Shown here piece after piece: positions 16,227 through 24,573 of a stretch of 50,354 nucleotides of DNA. This DNA is from Methylobacterium sp. J-076. GTDB taxonomy: Bacteria; Pseudomonadota; Alphaproteobacteria; Rhizobiales; Beijerinckiaceae. Within the stretch, counting starts at the first letter, position 1. Every line of letters begins with the position of its first letter. The notes beneath the pieces were generated by a model that was not told the DNA's origin, did not search any database, and saw nothing but the letters and a program-made list of their open reading frames with translations. The stretch is from positions 1-50,354 of the forward strand of contig NZ_JAKSXW010000050.1 in the NCBI RefSeq assembly GCF_022829405.1. Direction: 5' to 3'. A program made the translations under genes and the position numbers.

Positions 16227-16642
16227 GTGCCGATCCCATGACGGACAATGAACACCGTCACTGCGGCCACGACCATGAAGACGGCCACCGCCGTAATCGA
16301 GCGCGGCGATAGCCGGGCTATTCCGCACACCCCGTGCCCGCTTGTGCAGCCCGACCCGAGGCGGGTGCCGTAGCCGACGAGGAGGCCGGCCGCGATCAAC
16401 ATCGGCCAGGACGCCTCCATCCGGACTTCGGGCCAATGCCCGGCCTGCATCCGATAAAGGATCGGGCCGAGAAGCAGGCCGACGAGGAAGGCACCGCGCC
16501 AAAGGGTGTCGCGTCTGGATGGTCCAAGCAGACCGCCAGCGATGCCGCTGATGCCTGCGATCCTCCCATTGCCCAGGAGCAGGACGACGGCGGACGCGCC
16601 GATGAGGAGGCCACCCACGAGCGGCGACAGGAAGGCGCTCAC
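16223..16642 (-). CDS. YeeE/YedE family sulfur transporter subunit
   Basis: 139 residues, four predicted membrane segments, with the characteristic loop [20 protein letters not shown] at about residues 95-114, including both cysteines. Together with the downstream DUF6691-type protein it makes up the full eight-to-nine-helix YeeE/YedE fold as two polypeptides. It overlaps the ArsR gene upstream and its partner downstream by four bases each. Membership in the operon with persulfide dioxygenase suggests transport of thiosulfate or another sulfane-sulfur species. Confidence 0.9.
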   Translation of the reverse strand: MSAFLSPLVGGLLIGASAVVLLLGNGRIAGISGIAGGLLGPSRRDTLWRGAFLVGLLLGPILYRMQAGHWPEVRMEASWPMLIAAGLLVGYGTRLGSGCTSGHGVCGIARLSPRSITAVAVFMVVAAVTVFIVRHGIGT

Positions 16643-17013
16643 GCCCGACTTCCGACCAGCCCGAACATCGCGGCCTGCTGAGGGCGGGGGCGTCCGGCAG
16701 GTGCCGCCCGCATCGCGGGCAGGCTGTCCGGCGCGGCCGAGTAGATCCGGCGAAGCTCGTTCAGCACCGCCACGACCCTCGGTTCCGTGACGCGATAGAA
16801 GACGGACTTGTGCTCCCGCCTGGTCGAGACGAACCCGGCCTCTCGGAACTCGCCGAGTTGTTGCGACAGGGTCGGCTGCCGAATGCCGAGTTCGCGCTCG
16901 ATGTCGGTGACCGAGCGTTCGCCCTCCAGCAGGAGGAAGGCGATGCGCAGCCGGTTGGGGTTCGCCAGGACCTTGAGCGCGTCGCCGATCCGAAGCGTGA
17001 GCTCCTCCGTCAA
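16639..17013 (-). CDS. ArsR/BigR-like repressor lacking sensor cysteines
   Basis: 124 residues from a TTG start at 17013. TTG is chosen because GGGAGG lies about 8 nt upstream and the codon overlaps the preceding stop as TTGA. Winged helix: IGDALKVLANPNRLRIAFLLLEGERSVTDIERELGIRQPTLSQQLGEFREAGFVSTRREHKSVFYRV. This is the BigR/SqrR pattern (RQPTLSQQL). Known BigR/SqrR sense persulfide through two cysteines, one in the helix before EGE and one near the C-terminus. Here those positions read IAFLLLEGE and RIYSAAPD, and the whole protein contains no Cys. It probably binds the AT-rich palindrome at 18666-18683, but its signal must differ from the classical mechanism. Confidence 0.88.
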   Translation of the reverse strand: MTEELTLRIGDALKVLANPNRLRIAFLLLEGERSVTDIERELGIRQPTLSQQLGEFREAGFVSTRREHKSVFYRVTEPRVVAVLNELRRIYSAAPDSLPAMRAAPAGRPRPQQAAMFGLVGSRA

Positions 17014-17906
17014 GGGGCGGTCCTCCCGAAGGCGTCGAGGGGGATCTTGAGGTAGCGCTTGCCGTTCGCCTCCGGCTCGGGGAGCCGACCGCCGCGAATG
17101 TTCACCTGCAGGGCGTGCAGGATCAGCTTCGGCATCGGGAGGGTCGCGTCGCGGGCCTTCCGGACGGCCACGAACTCGTCCTCCGTGCCCGCGGCGACCA
17201 TGTGCGTGTTGGTCGCCCGCTGCTCCGCGACCGTACTCTCCCAACGTGGCTCCCGGCCACCTTGGCCGTAGTCGTGGCCGGTGAAGACACGGGTCCCGTC
17301 CGGAAGCGCGAGGATGCGTTGGATCGAGCGCCAGAGCCTCGCGGCGTCGCCGCCGGGGAAGTCGCAGCGCGCCGTCCCGGAGTCCGGCATGAACAGCGTG
17401 TCGTGGACGAAGGCGGCGTCTCCGACCACGACCGTGATGGAGGCGAGCGTATGTCCCGGCGAATGCATCACGCGGGCGTCGAGTTCGCCGATCTGGAAGG
17501 TCTCTCCGTCGGCGAAAATCCTGTCCCACTGCGAGCCGTCCGTGGGGAAATCGGCGGGCAGATTGTAGATGCCCTTCCACAGCGCCTGGACGTCGACGAC
17601 GTGCTCGCCCGTCGCCGTCGGGGCGTCGGTGGCCTCCTTCAGGTACCGTGCCGCCGAGAGGTGGTCGGCATGGGGGTGGGTGTCGACGATCCACTCGACC
17701 CGCAATCCCTCGCCATGGACATAGGCGAGGATCGCATCGGCCGATCGCGTCGAGGTGGTCCCCGCCTTCTCGTCGAAGTCCAGCACAGGATCGATGATGG
17801 CGCAGCGGCGCGTCACCGGGCACGACACGACGTACTGGACGCTGCCGCTGGTGGCCTCGTGGAAGCCCTGCACGACGGGTCTGGGATCGGGGCCGGCCAT
17901 GGTCAT
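17010..17906 (-). CDS. Persulfide dioxygenase (ETHE1/Blh-type metallo-beta-lactamase fold)
   Basis: 298 residues. Metal site: HPHADH at 77-82, MHSPGH at about 147-152 and the Asp in the VHDTLFMPDSGTARCDFPGG block, all typical of ETHE1-like dioxygenases, which use one mononuclear Fe with two His and one Asp. Known reaction: glutathione persulfide + O2 + H2O to sulfite + glutathione. No rhodanese domain is fused. It starts at the ATG at 17906, overlapping the peroxiredoxin stop by four bases. Downstream are the ArsR-type regulator and three sulfur transporters. It supplies the step between SQR (divergent) and SorAB. Confidence 0.93.
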   Translation of the reverse strand: MTMAGPDPRPVVQGFHEATSGSVQYVVSCPVTRRCAIIDPVLDFDEKAGTTSTRSADAILAYVHGEGLRVEWIVDTHPHADHLSAARYLKEATDAPTATGEHVVDVQALWKGIYNLPADFPTDGSQWDRIFADGETFQIGELDARVMHSPGHTLASITVVVGDAAFVHDTLFMPDSGTARCDFPGGDAARLWRSIQRILALPDGTRVFTGHDYGQGGREPRWESTVAEQRATNTHMVAAGTEDEFVAVRKARDATLPMPKLILHALQVNIRGGRLPEPEANGKRYLKIPLDAFGRTAP

Positions 17907-18568
17907 GCGCTCCCCAGTCGGTAGTACCAGTCCGACGCCCCGGTCTCGGGCTGGGCCGTGATCTCGTCGAAGGTGAGGGGCGGTGCGACGATGACGGGGT
18001 CGCCCGGCATCCAGCCCTCGGGGGTCGAGACGTCGGCCGCGTCGGTCGCCTGGAGGGCCGCCACCAGGCGCAGGACCTCGTCGACGCTGCGGCCCACGGT
18101 CATCGGGTAGGACACCGTCGCCCGGACGACGCCCTGCGTATCGATCACGAAGGTCGTCCGCACCGTGGCGCTCGACGTCGCGTTCGCCGGGAGCATGCCG
18201 TAGGCCCTGGCGATGCCCATCGCCGGGTCCTCCACGATGGGGAACGGCACGCGCACGCCGAAGCGATGCTCGATGCTGTGCTTCCAAGCGAGGTGGGAGG
18301 ACAGGCTGTCGACCGACAGGGCGAGCAGGTCGCACCCGAGCTCCCGGAAGCGGTCCGATGCCTTCGCGAAGGCCACGAACTCGCTGGTGCAGACCGGCGT
18401 GAAGTCGGCCGGATGCGAAAAGAACACCAGCCAGCGCCCTCGGTACATGTCGAGCGAGCGCTCGCCCATCGTCGTCCTCGCGCGGAAGGGAGGCGCCACG
18501 TCACACAGGACGGGCGGGCCCGCGGCATTGACCACGTCAGGTCGGACGATGTCGCTTTCTAAATTCAT
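17903..18568 (-). CDS. Prx6-type peroxiredoxin
   Basis: 221 residues from ATG 18568; a GTG at 18589 in frame would add seven residues. The peroxidatic cysteine is Cys60 in HPADFTPVCTSEF, with the family's Thr three residues before it and the Arg expected in VRTTFVIDTQG. The long C-terminal domain (GWMPGDPVIVAPPLTFDE...DWYYRLGSA) identifies the Prx6/1-Cys branch. It leads the leftward dioxygenase operon and is divergent from the SQR fusion. Persulfides and peroxides are related substrates, so a role in clearing peroxide formed during sulfide oxidation, or in reducing persulfide, is plausible but inferred. Confidence 0.9.
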   Translation of the reverse strand: MNLESDIVRPDVVNAAGPPVLCDVAPPFRARTTMGERSLDMYRGRWLVFFSHPADFTPVCTSEFVAFAKASDRFRELGCDLLALSVDSLSSHLAWKHSIEHRFGVRVPFPIVEDPAMGIARAYGMLPANATSSATVRTTFVIDTQGVVRATVSYPMTVGRSVDEVLRLVAALQATDAADVSTPEGWMPGDPVIVAPPLTFDEITAQPETGASDWYYRLGSA

Positions 18569-18665
18569 GAAATGACGTATCCACGGCACAGATCCATCGA
18601 TGACATGACAGTGCAGGCCCTTGCGCGCCCTGTCAATATATGTTCGTCTTGTGACTTAGAAGTCG

Positions 18666-18698
18666 ATATATATTAATATATATTGATCGGATCGATCA
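18666..18698. promoter_or_regulatory. AT-rich operator palindrome plus second dyad between the divergent sulfur operons
   Basis: Positions 18666-18683 are a perfect 18-bp palindrome, ATATATATTAATATATAT. Directly after it, 18684-18698 form a second dyad, TGATCG-GAT-CGATCA. Both lie in the 150-bp gap between peroxiredoxin and SQR genes, 20-50 bp before the SQR start. Known BigR-type repressors bind AT-rich palindromes overlapping promoter elements in this kind of position. A possible -35-like TTGTGA sits at 18649. I infer it is the target of the operon's ArsR protein; the second dyad may serve another regulator. Confidence 0.55.
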
Positions 18699-18718
18699 CT
18701 GCCCGCCCGGAGGTATCC

Positions 18719-20392
18719 ATGGACGCGAAACGGATCACGCAGGACCTCTCCGTCTCGGGGCAGCTTGCGCCGAGCGAGGTCGGTGCCATCGTCGAGGCCG
18801 GCTTCCGCTCGATCATCTGCAACCGTCCTGACGGCGAGGCCGCCGACCAGCCGGCCTATGAGGAGGTCGCCACTCAGGCTCGCAAGGCTGGGCTGGAAAT
18901 GACCTACCTGCCTGCCGTGTCAGGCGGCATCACCGAGAACGATGTCGCCGCCTTCACCGAGGCGATGCGCACCTCGCCGAAGCCCGTGTTGGCCTACTGC
19001 CGGACCGGCACCCGTTCGGCGACGTTGTGGTCGCTCGCCGAAGGCCGGCGTGGTCGTCCGCTTCCGGACATCCTCGCGGCGACGAAGGCCGCTGGGTATG
19101 ACATGGCCGGCTCCGCCCGGCGCATCGCGGCCGGGAGGCGCTCGCCGAGCGACGATGGCGGGACGAGCTATACCGTGGTCATCGTAGGGGCCGGGGCGGC
19201 CGGCATCGCTGTCGCCGCGAGCCTGAAGGTGCGCAAGCCCGACCTCACGGTCGCGATCATCGACCCGGCGGACGTGCACTACTACCAGCCTGGTTGGACC
19301 CTGGTCGGATGCGGCGTGTTCACGGCCGACGAGACCGCCCGCACGATGGGGTCGCTGATTCCCGAGGGAGTGCATTGGATCAAGGCCGGCGTGGCGGCCT
19401 TCGAGCCTGACCGTAAGGCGGTCGTCCTGGAGGACGGCCGCGTCGTCCGCTACGACCGGCTCGTCGCGGCCCCGGGCCTGAAGTTGAATTGGGATGGGAT
19501 CAACGGGCTCGCGGGTACGCTTGGGCGGAATGGCGTCACGTCGAACTACCGCTACGACCTCGCGCCCTACACTTGGGAACTCGTGCAGGGCCTGCGGAAG
19601 GGGCGTGCCGTGTTCACGCAGCCGCCGATGCCGATCAAGTGCGCCGGTGCCCCCCAGAAGGCGATGTACCTCTCGGCCGACCATTGGCAGCGGGCCAGCC
19701 TGCTGGGCGACGTAACGATCGATTTCTTCACAGCCACGCCCACTCTGTTCGGGGTCAAGGAGTACGTGCCGCCCCTGATGGAATACATCGAACGCTACCG
19801 GGCCGGCCTGCACCTGAGGCACAACCTCACGCGAATTGATGGGCCCGGCCGTCGGGCCTGGTTCACCCGGACCGGCGTGGACGGCGCGACCTCCGAGGTC
19901 GAGACGGACTTCGATATGCTGCATGTCGTGCCGCCGCAGCAGGCCCCGGACTTCGTGCGGGCTTCGCCCTTGGCCGACGCCGCCGGGTGGATCGAGGTCG
20001 ATCACGCCACCCTCCGTCACGCGCGCTTCCCTGATGTCTACGCCCTGGGGGACGCTTGCAGCGCCCCCAACGCCAAGACCGCCGCGGCCGCGCGCAAGCA
20101 GGCACCCATCGTGGCGCACAACCTCCTGCATGAGATGGGCTTCGTGAAGGAGCCCGAGGCCGTCTATGACGGCTACGGCTCATGTCCGTTGACGGTCGAG
20201 CGGGGCAAGATCCTGCTCGCCGAGTTCGGCTACGGCGGCAAGCTCCTCCCAAGCTTTCCGTCTTGGTTCATCGACGGCACGAAACCGAGTGCTATGGCTT
20301 GGTTCCTCAAGGAACGCATGCTTCCGCCCATCTACTGGAGCGGGATGCTCAAGGGCCGGGAATGGATGGCCAAGCCGAAAGCCGCCGCCTGA
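18719..20392 (+). CDS. DUF442 sulfurtransferase/phosphatase-like domain fused to sulfide:quinone oxidoreductase
   Basis: 557 residues; ATG at 18719 has GGAGG upstream and lies after the palindromes. Residues 1-110 are the DUF442/TIGR01244 domain with a CX5R loop CRTGTRS (Cys94). Residues about 150-557 are SQR: GAGAAG FAD motif at 157-162, then cysteines at about 198 (VGCGVF), 308 ([10 protein letters not shown]) and near 450 (LGDACSAPN). SQR oxidises sulfide to sulfane sulfur and reduces ubiquinone at the membrane; the C-terminal amphipathic [19 protein letters not shown] would contact it. The N-terminal domain may take over the persulfide. Such fusions are known in proteobacteria. It is the sulfide entry point of the island. 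Confidence 0.93.
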   Translation: MDAKRITQDLSVSGQLAPSEVGAIVEAGFRSIICNRPDGEAADQPAYEEVATQARKAGLEMTYLPAVSGGITENDVAAFTEAMRTSPKPVLAYCRTGTRSATLWSLAEGRRGRPLPDILAATKAAGYDMAGSARRIAAGRRSPSDDGGTSYTVVIVGAGAAGIAVAASLKVRKPDLTVAIIDPADVHYYQPGWTLVGCGVFTADETARTMGSLIPEGVHWIKAGVAAFEPDRKAVVLEDGRVVRYDRLVAAPGLKLNWDGINGLAGTLGRNGVTSNYRYDLAPYTWELVQGLRKGRAVFTQPPMPIKCAGAPQKAMYLSADHWQRASLLGDVTIDFFTATPTLFGVKEYVPPLMEYIERYRAGLHLRHNLTRIDGPGRRAWFTRTGVDGATSEVETDFDMLHVVPPQQAPDFVRASPLADAAGWIEVDHATLRHARFPDVYALGDACSAPNAKTAAAARKQAPIVAHNLLHEMGFVKEPEAVYDGYGSCPLTVERGKILLAEFGYGGKLLPSFPSWFIDGTKPSAMAWFLKERMLPPIYWSGMLKGREWMAKPKAAA

Positions 20393-20430
20393 TCCGCCAC
20401 CGCACCACGAACATCGGAAGGAAGATGCCC

Positions 20431-20865
20431 ATGAGACACCGGACGTTCACCGTGGCCCTGTCGCTGTTCGCCATGATGGCAGCTCCCACCCTGGCAGCTG
20501 GTGAGGTACCAGACGGCGACCCCTGCGAGGTGCTCGTGGCCAATACGCGCGCCATCGTGCCGGGCGCAGTGCTGCGCGCGCGGCCGGTCGGCGTCCTGCT
20601 GATGCAGGACGAGCACGGGACGGACGAGAAGATCGTCGCCGTGCCGGCCGCGCGCCTGACCCGCTGCTACGATGCCGTGCGCGACCACACCGACCTGCCG
20701 GAGATCACGCGCCAGCAGATCCAGCACTTCTTCGAGCACTACAAGGACCTGGAGCCCGGCAAGTGGGCGCGGATCCTGGGCTGGGACGGCCCGGCGGCCG
20801 CCCGCCGGATGATCCGCGAGGCGATCGAGAGCGCCAGTAATCCCGCTTCGGCGGGATCGGCCTGA
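20431..20865 (+). CDS. Signal peptide joined to the C-terminal part of a family I inorganic pyrophosphatase
   Basis: 144 residues; ATG 20431 is preferred over 20425 because AAGGAAG lies 7 nt upstream. Residues 1-24 ([23 protein letters not shown]) look like a Sec signal. From residue 27 the protein follows E. coli PPase from its Asp65 onward: [48 protein letters not shown]. Asp65, Asp67, Asp97, Asp102, Lys104, Tyr141 and Lys142 equivalents are present; Asp70 is Glu. The first ~64 residues, with Glu20, Lys29, Arg43 and Tyr55, are absent. Catalysis as a normal PPase is unlikely. It follows SQR by 38 bp and is probably cotranscribed. Confidence 0.8.
   Translation: MRHRTFTVALSLFAMMAAPTLAAGEVPDGDPCEVLVANTRAIVPGAVLRARPVGVLLMQDEHGTDEKIVAVPAARLTRCYDAVRDHTDLPEITRQQIQHFFEHYKDLEPGKWARILGWDGPAAARRMIREAIESASNPASAGSA
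20840..20857. terminator. Hairpin with TTCG tetraloop at a convergent gene junction
   Basis: ATCCCGC-TTCG-GCGGGAT forms a perfect seven-base-pair stem closed by a stable TTCG loop. It lies within the last codons of the pyrophosphatase-like gene, just before the convergent DUF1275 gene ends at 20880. No U-tract follows, so it is a weak or bidirectional terminator candidate only. Confidence 0.45.
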
Positions 20866-20879
20866 CGAAGCAGGATCGG

Positions 20880-21587
20880 TCAGGGCCGCGTCGCCATCCC
20901 TGCGCGGCCGGACCGCGCGAGGGCGACAGCAGCGAGGCCGAGAAGGGCCGCAGAGGCGAAGAGGCTGTACAAGCCGACCCAGACGTATCCGCCTCCGCCC
21001 AACGCCCCGCCGCCCGCGAAGGCGCAGAACAGCAGGCCCTTGCGCACCGCCACGTCCGTGAGCGCCGCGCGCCGCCCGAGGCCGCGCCGTGCCAAGGCGC
21101 CGAGCGCGTCGCCGAGGTCGGTCAGCGTCCCGGTGACGTGGGTGGTGCGGATCGTCGGTCCGAGCAGGCGTGAGCTCGTCGCGTTCTGGAGGCCCATCGC
21201 GAAGGCCATCGGCGCCAGAGCGAGGATCGGTTCCGGTGCGGCGGTCAGCAGCGTCGCGGCCAGGGCGAGCAGCAGCCCTTCGACCGCGAGCAGGCCCGCC
21301 AGAGTCCGCCGGGCCGCCCGCGCGGCGAACGCCTCGGCCACGAAGCCGCACAGCGCGGCGCCGGCGACGAAGCACAGGATCGCGAGGATGCCGAGTGCCA
21401 CCGGGCCCATGTTCGAGAGGGCGTGCGCGACGGTCTGCGAGGTCGTGCCCGACATGTGCGCCGTGTAGCGGCCGAAGGCGAGGATGCCGGTGGCATCCGT
21501 CGCGCCGGCGATGCCGGCCAGCAGGGCGGCGAGCCAGTCGATGCCACGCAAGGTGGGGAGTGACTCGGATGCGGGCTCAGGCGGCAT
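20880..21587 (-). CDS. YoaK/DUF1275-family membrane protein
   Basis: 235 residues, six to seven predicted membrane helices. Family motifs: AGATDATGILAFGRYTAHMSGTTSQ at about residues 26-50 and AMGLQNATSSRLLGPTIRTTHVTGTLTDLG in the middle. DUF1275 proteins have no established biochemical role. The gene is the last of the leftward oxidase operon and overlaps ctaG by 11 bp, so it is cotranslated with terminal oxidase assembly genes. A role in oxidase biogenesis or export is possible but unsupported by any motif. Confidence 0.85.
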   Translation of the reverse strand: MPPEPASESLPTLRGIDWLAALLAGIAGATDATGILAFGRYTAHMSGTTSQTVAHALSNMGPVALGILAILCFVAGAALCGFVAEAFAARAARRTLAGLLAVEGLLLALAATLLTAAPEPILALAPMAFAMGLQNATSSRLLGPTIRTTHVTGTLTDLGDALGALARRGLGRRAALTDVAVRKGLLFCAFAGGGALGGGGYVWVGLYSLFASAALLGLAAVALARSGRAGMATRP

Positions 21588-22215
21588 CGCGTTGCGCCCC
21601 TGACAGGCCCAGCAAAAGCCAGACGGCCGCGAGTTGCATCGGCATGCCGGCTGCGAACATCACGAACCCCGCCCATTTCTGGTCGACGAGCGGCGGCACG
21701 TTCCATCGACAGATGACGTCGAGATAGGGCGTGTAGAGGACGTCGGGGCTGAGCATCCACACGACGGCGACCGCGGTCATCGGGACGCTCGCGATCCAGA
21801 GGAGCAGAGCCACCCGCCAGGCCGAGTGGACCTGACGCGTCGCCGGCATCGCCTGCGCCCACATCATGAGGCCGGTCCCGAGTTCGAGCAGCCCGAGCGG
21901 GGCCGCGTACAGCGCGTTGGCCAGCGTCGGTTCGAAGATGCCGGGCAGGCTGACCGCGACGCTCAGGGTGCAGAAGGCCGTAAACGCCAGGATTGGATCC
22001 AGCGTCGCGGCGAGGAATCTCGCCGCGCGCGGTCCCGGGCGGTCGAGGGCGAGGAGAAGGAGTGGGGGAGCGATCTGGTTGAGCGCCATCAGAGCGGCGG
22101 TGTAGCTCGCCATCGAGGCCAGCGGGTCGCGTAGACCGAGGCTGGCCACCACCGTCACGACGATGCCCGTGGCACCGGCCGCGCGGCGGAGGGAAGGAAG
22201 CGCTCGCTCAGGCAT
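21577..22215 (-). CDS. CtaG-type (caa3_CtaG) cytochrome oxidase assembly membrane protein
   Basis: 212 residues with about six membrane segments (ASYTAALMALNQIAPPLLLLALDRP, LLELGTGLMMWAQAMPATR, WAGFVMFAAGMPMQLAAVWLLLGL). The pattern follows the caa3-type CtaG family known to assist copper centre assembly in heme-copper oxidases. Shorter than usual (often about 280 residues), and the first-helix position where homologues commonly carry His reads LNQIAPP. It overlaps the Sco gene by 8 bp. Context with coxA, coxB and sco makes the assembly role convincing despite divergence. Confidence 0.78.
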   Translation of the reverse strand: MPERALPSLRRAAGATGIVVTVVASLGLRDPLASMASYTAALMALNQIAPPLLLLALDRPGPRAARFLAATLDPILAFTAFCTLSVAVSLPGIFEPTLANALYAAPLGLLELGTGLMMWAQAMPATRQVHSAWRVALLLWIASVPMTAVAVVWMLSPDVLYTPYLDVICRWNVPPLVDQKWAGFVMFAAGMPMQLAAVWLLLGLSGAQRDAA

Positions 22216-22825
22216 CGTGTAGAAGGACGCTGAGATCGTGAGCGAGCGCGATCGGATCCTGGGTTTGCGCGTATCCGTAGCGGAGGCGGCGAATTCCGCC
22301 CGGATCGACCACCGTCACGAATGAGCTATGGTCGAAGAAGCCACCTTCCGCCTTCCGCCACGTGACGCCCCATGCAGCGGCGGCCCGCGCGACCGCCGTG
22401 GGCGAGCCGGTCAAGCCGACGAAGGGCGGGCTGGGACCGAAGCTTCCGAGGTAGCCTTGCAACGCCGGGGCTGGATCCGCCGCGGGGTCGAGGCTCACGA
22501 AGGCTACACGCACCCTTGCGGCCTCTCCGGCGCTCAGGTGGGCGAGCGCGGCCGCCACGTCGGCCAGCGTCGTCGGGCACACGTCCGGGCAGCGCGTGTA
22601 GCCGAAATAGACCAGGACCAGGCGACCGTGCTCGGCGGCGAGGTCGAACGGCCGGCCATCGGTCTTCGATAAGGCGAGCGGCGGCGTCGGACCGGCGGGG
22701 ACCGGCGTACCGATGAGCGCACCGCCGGAGCGTCCCCACCGCAGCGCGACGGGCGACAGCGTGATGAGCGCGACAGGCGGCAGCGCGCTCAGGACGGCCC
22801 GTCGCGTGATGCCGGCACCTCTCAC
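22208..22825 (-). CDS. SCO1/SenC copper chaperone
   Basis: 205 residues from a GTG at 22825 that overlaps the oxidase subunit I stop (GTGA). An N-terminal hydrophobic anchor (AVLSALPPVALITLSPVAL) precedes a thioredoxin-fold domain with the copper motif TRCPDVCPTTL and the distal His in FDHSSFVTVVDP. Known role: loading copper into CuA of subunit II. The dicysteine and histidine are intact, matching the CuA-type subunit II encoded two genes upstream. Confidence 0.92.
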   Translation of the reverse strand: MRGAGITRRAVLSALPPVALITLSPVALRWGRSGGALIGTPVPAGPTPPLALSKTDGRPFDLAAEHGRLVLVYFGYTRCPDVCPTTLADVAAALAHLSAGEAARVRVAFVSLDPAADPAPALQGYLGSFGPSPPFVGLTGSPTAVARAAAAWGVTWRKAEGGFFDHSSFVTVVDPGGIRRLRYGYAQTQDPIALAHDLSVLLHDA

Positions 22826-24573
22826 CAGACGACCCACCCGCGGGCGGCGGTGACGTTCCGGAGGAATGGCCAGAAGATCGGCACATAGGCCGCGGCGGTG
22901 GCGAGCGCGGTGAAGGCGGTGATGAGCCCGAGATGCTCCAGGGCGCGGGCGAGCTTCGAGGCTTCCTGATGGGCGACGATGCCGACCGGCTCGCCGCCGT
23001 CGAGGGCGTAGCTCTCGCGGCCGCCGAAGGCCTGGGCGAAGGGGATCGCCGGGCGCCGGTCGAGGCGGCGCGTGCCGAGGCTGCCGAGGAAGACCGTGTA
23101 GAAGGCGATCGTCGCGAGCCACAGGATGCAGCCGCCCACCGCCACGAGGATCAGGGCGAGATGGGCGTCGCCGTAGACCCGGTCGTAGACCGAGCGCGGC
23201 AGCATCGACACCCAGGCCCGGCGCGGCACGCCGAAGAGGCCCGCCCAGTGCATGCCGAGGGCGAACACCGACATCCCGGTAAACCACAGCCACGCGGCCG
23301 CGAGCGCCAGCCGCCGGCTGAGGAGCGCGCGGCCGGTGAGATGCGGCAGCATCCAGAATGCCACGCCCATGAAGGTCAGCGCCGAGGCGGTCCCGACCGT
23401 GATGTGGAAGTGGCCCGGCACCCACGTGGTGTTGTGGACGATGTTGTTGAGCTCCCAGCTGCCGTTCACGATGCCGCCGGCCCCGCCGAAGATGAAGGTG
23501 AGCATCGCCAGCACCTGCGCGGCGACACTGGGGTCGCGCCAGGGCAGAGCGGTGAACCAGCCGAGCCAGCCCCGGCCGCCGCGCAGTCGCCCGGCGTATT
23601 CGAGGCTGAGCCCGATGGTGAAGGCGGTGACCAAGCTCGGCAGCGCCACCGACAGGGTGAGCGCGGTGAGGATGCCGCGCCAGACCGGCGAGAAGCCGGG
23701 ATCGGTGAACTGATGGTGGCTGCCGACTGGCAGGGAGAACACGAGCAGCAGCGCGAAGGTCAGCCGCGCCATCGGGTCGGACACGAGCTTGCCGCCGATC
23801 TGCTTCGAGAGCAGCCCGTACCAGCTCACGTAGGCGGGCATCAGCCAAAAGTAGACGATCGGGTGTCCGGTCCACCAGAACAGGGTGCGGGCCACGATCG
23901 GGTCGACCGTATCGGTCAGCCCCAGCGCCCACGGGTTGAGCTGGACGACGAGCTCGATCAGCGCGCCGCCCCCGGCCAGCGCCCACATCAGCATGGTCGT
24001 CAGGCTCATGTAGGTGACGAGCGGCGTGACCTCGCCGGGCCGGCGCGCCTTCCAGCGGGCACGTAGGTCTAGGAGGATCGGCAGCGGCATCAGGCTGCCG
24101 AGGACGACCAGCGTCATGCCGAGGTAGAACCACGCGCTGCCCTTGAGCGGCGGATAGAACGTCCACAGCACGCTCGACGAGTTGTCGAACATGGCGAGCA
24201 GCAGCATCAGCGTGCCGAGCGCCATCGTCGCGAAGCAGCCGCGCCACAGCGCCATGCTCGGCGCGAGCCCGAGTTCGCGCGCCGGCAGATAGACCAGCAG
24301 GCCGCAGGTCACGAAGAACGTGAAGATGTAGGCGTTGAGCACGCCGTGGATGGTCAGGCCCTGGTAGTAGGACTTCAGGATCGGCGTGAGGGCCGGGTAG
24401 GCGTTGATGCCGCCGTAGTTGAGCGCCTGGAGCGGGCCGATCATCGCCCCGATCATCAGGGCCGAGAAGCCCCAGACCAGGAAGGCCAGCATCGTGCGCC
24501 GCTGCGGCGCCAAGACGTCAGCGGGTGCGGCGACGGAAGCCGGCAGCGTGCCGGGGATCGCGGTGGCGGTCAT
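22822..24573 (-). CDS. B-type (ba3-like) heme-copper oxidase subunit I
   Basis: 583 residues, about 13 membrane helices. Ligands are readable: low-spin haem His in YYQGLTIHGVLNAY; CuB His and the cross-linked Tyr in WWTGHPIVYFWLMPAY; the CuB pair in PVGSHHQFTDPG; and high-spin/low-spin haem histidines in TTWVPGHFHITVG. The HPIVYFW...AY form and absence of the A-type D-channel signature place it in the B family, like Thermus ba3. Known function: O2 reduction with proton pumping, often at low oxygen. It overlaps subunit II and sco by four bases each. It is the terminal acceptor for electrons from SorAB, TsdA and possibly the quinone pool via cytochrome c. Confidence 0.93.
   Translation of the reverse strand: MTATAIPGTLPASVAAPADVLAPQRRTMLAFLVWGFSALMIGAMIGPLQALNYGGINAYPALTPILKSYYQGLTIHGVLNAYIFTFFVTCGLLVYLPARELGLAPSMALWRGCFATMALGTLMLLLAMFDNSSSVLWTFYPPLKGSAWFYLGMTLVVLGSLMPLPILLDLRARWKARRPGEVTPLVTYMSLTTMLMWALAGGGALIELVVQLNPWALGLTDTVDPIVARTLFWWTGHPIVYFWLMPAYVSWYGLLSKQIGGKLVSDPMARLTFALLLVFSLPVGSHHQFTDPGFSPVWRGILTALTLSVALPSLVTAFTIGLSLEYAGRLRGGRGWLGWFTALPWRDPSVAAQVLAMLTFIFGGAGGIVNGSWELNNIVHNTTWVPGHFHITVGTASALTFMGVAFWMLPHLTGRALLSRRLALAAAWLWFTGMSVFALGMHWAGLFGVPRRAWVSMLPRSVYDRVYGDAHLALILVAVGGCILWLATIAFYTVFLGSLGTRRLDRRPAIPFAQAFGGRESYALDGGEPVGIVAHQEASKLARALEHLGLITAFTALATAAAYVPIFWPFLRNVTAARGWVVW

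Noticed and set aside
17010..17906. Beta-lactamase or glyoxalase II
   Set aside because: The metal-site pattern and the SQR/YeeE/TauE neighbours fit a persulfide dioxygenase much better.
18683..18718. Upstream TTG start for the SQR fusion
   Set aside because: It would begin inside the operator palindrome; the ATG at 18719 has a proper GGAGG site.
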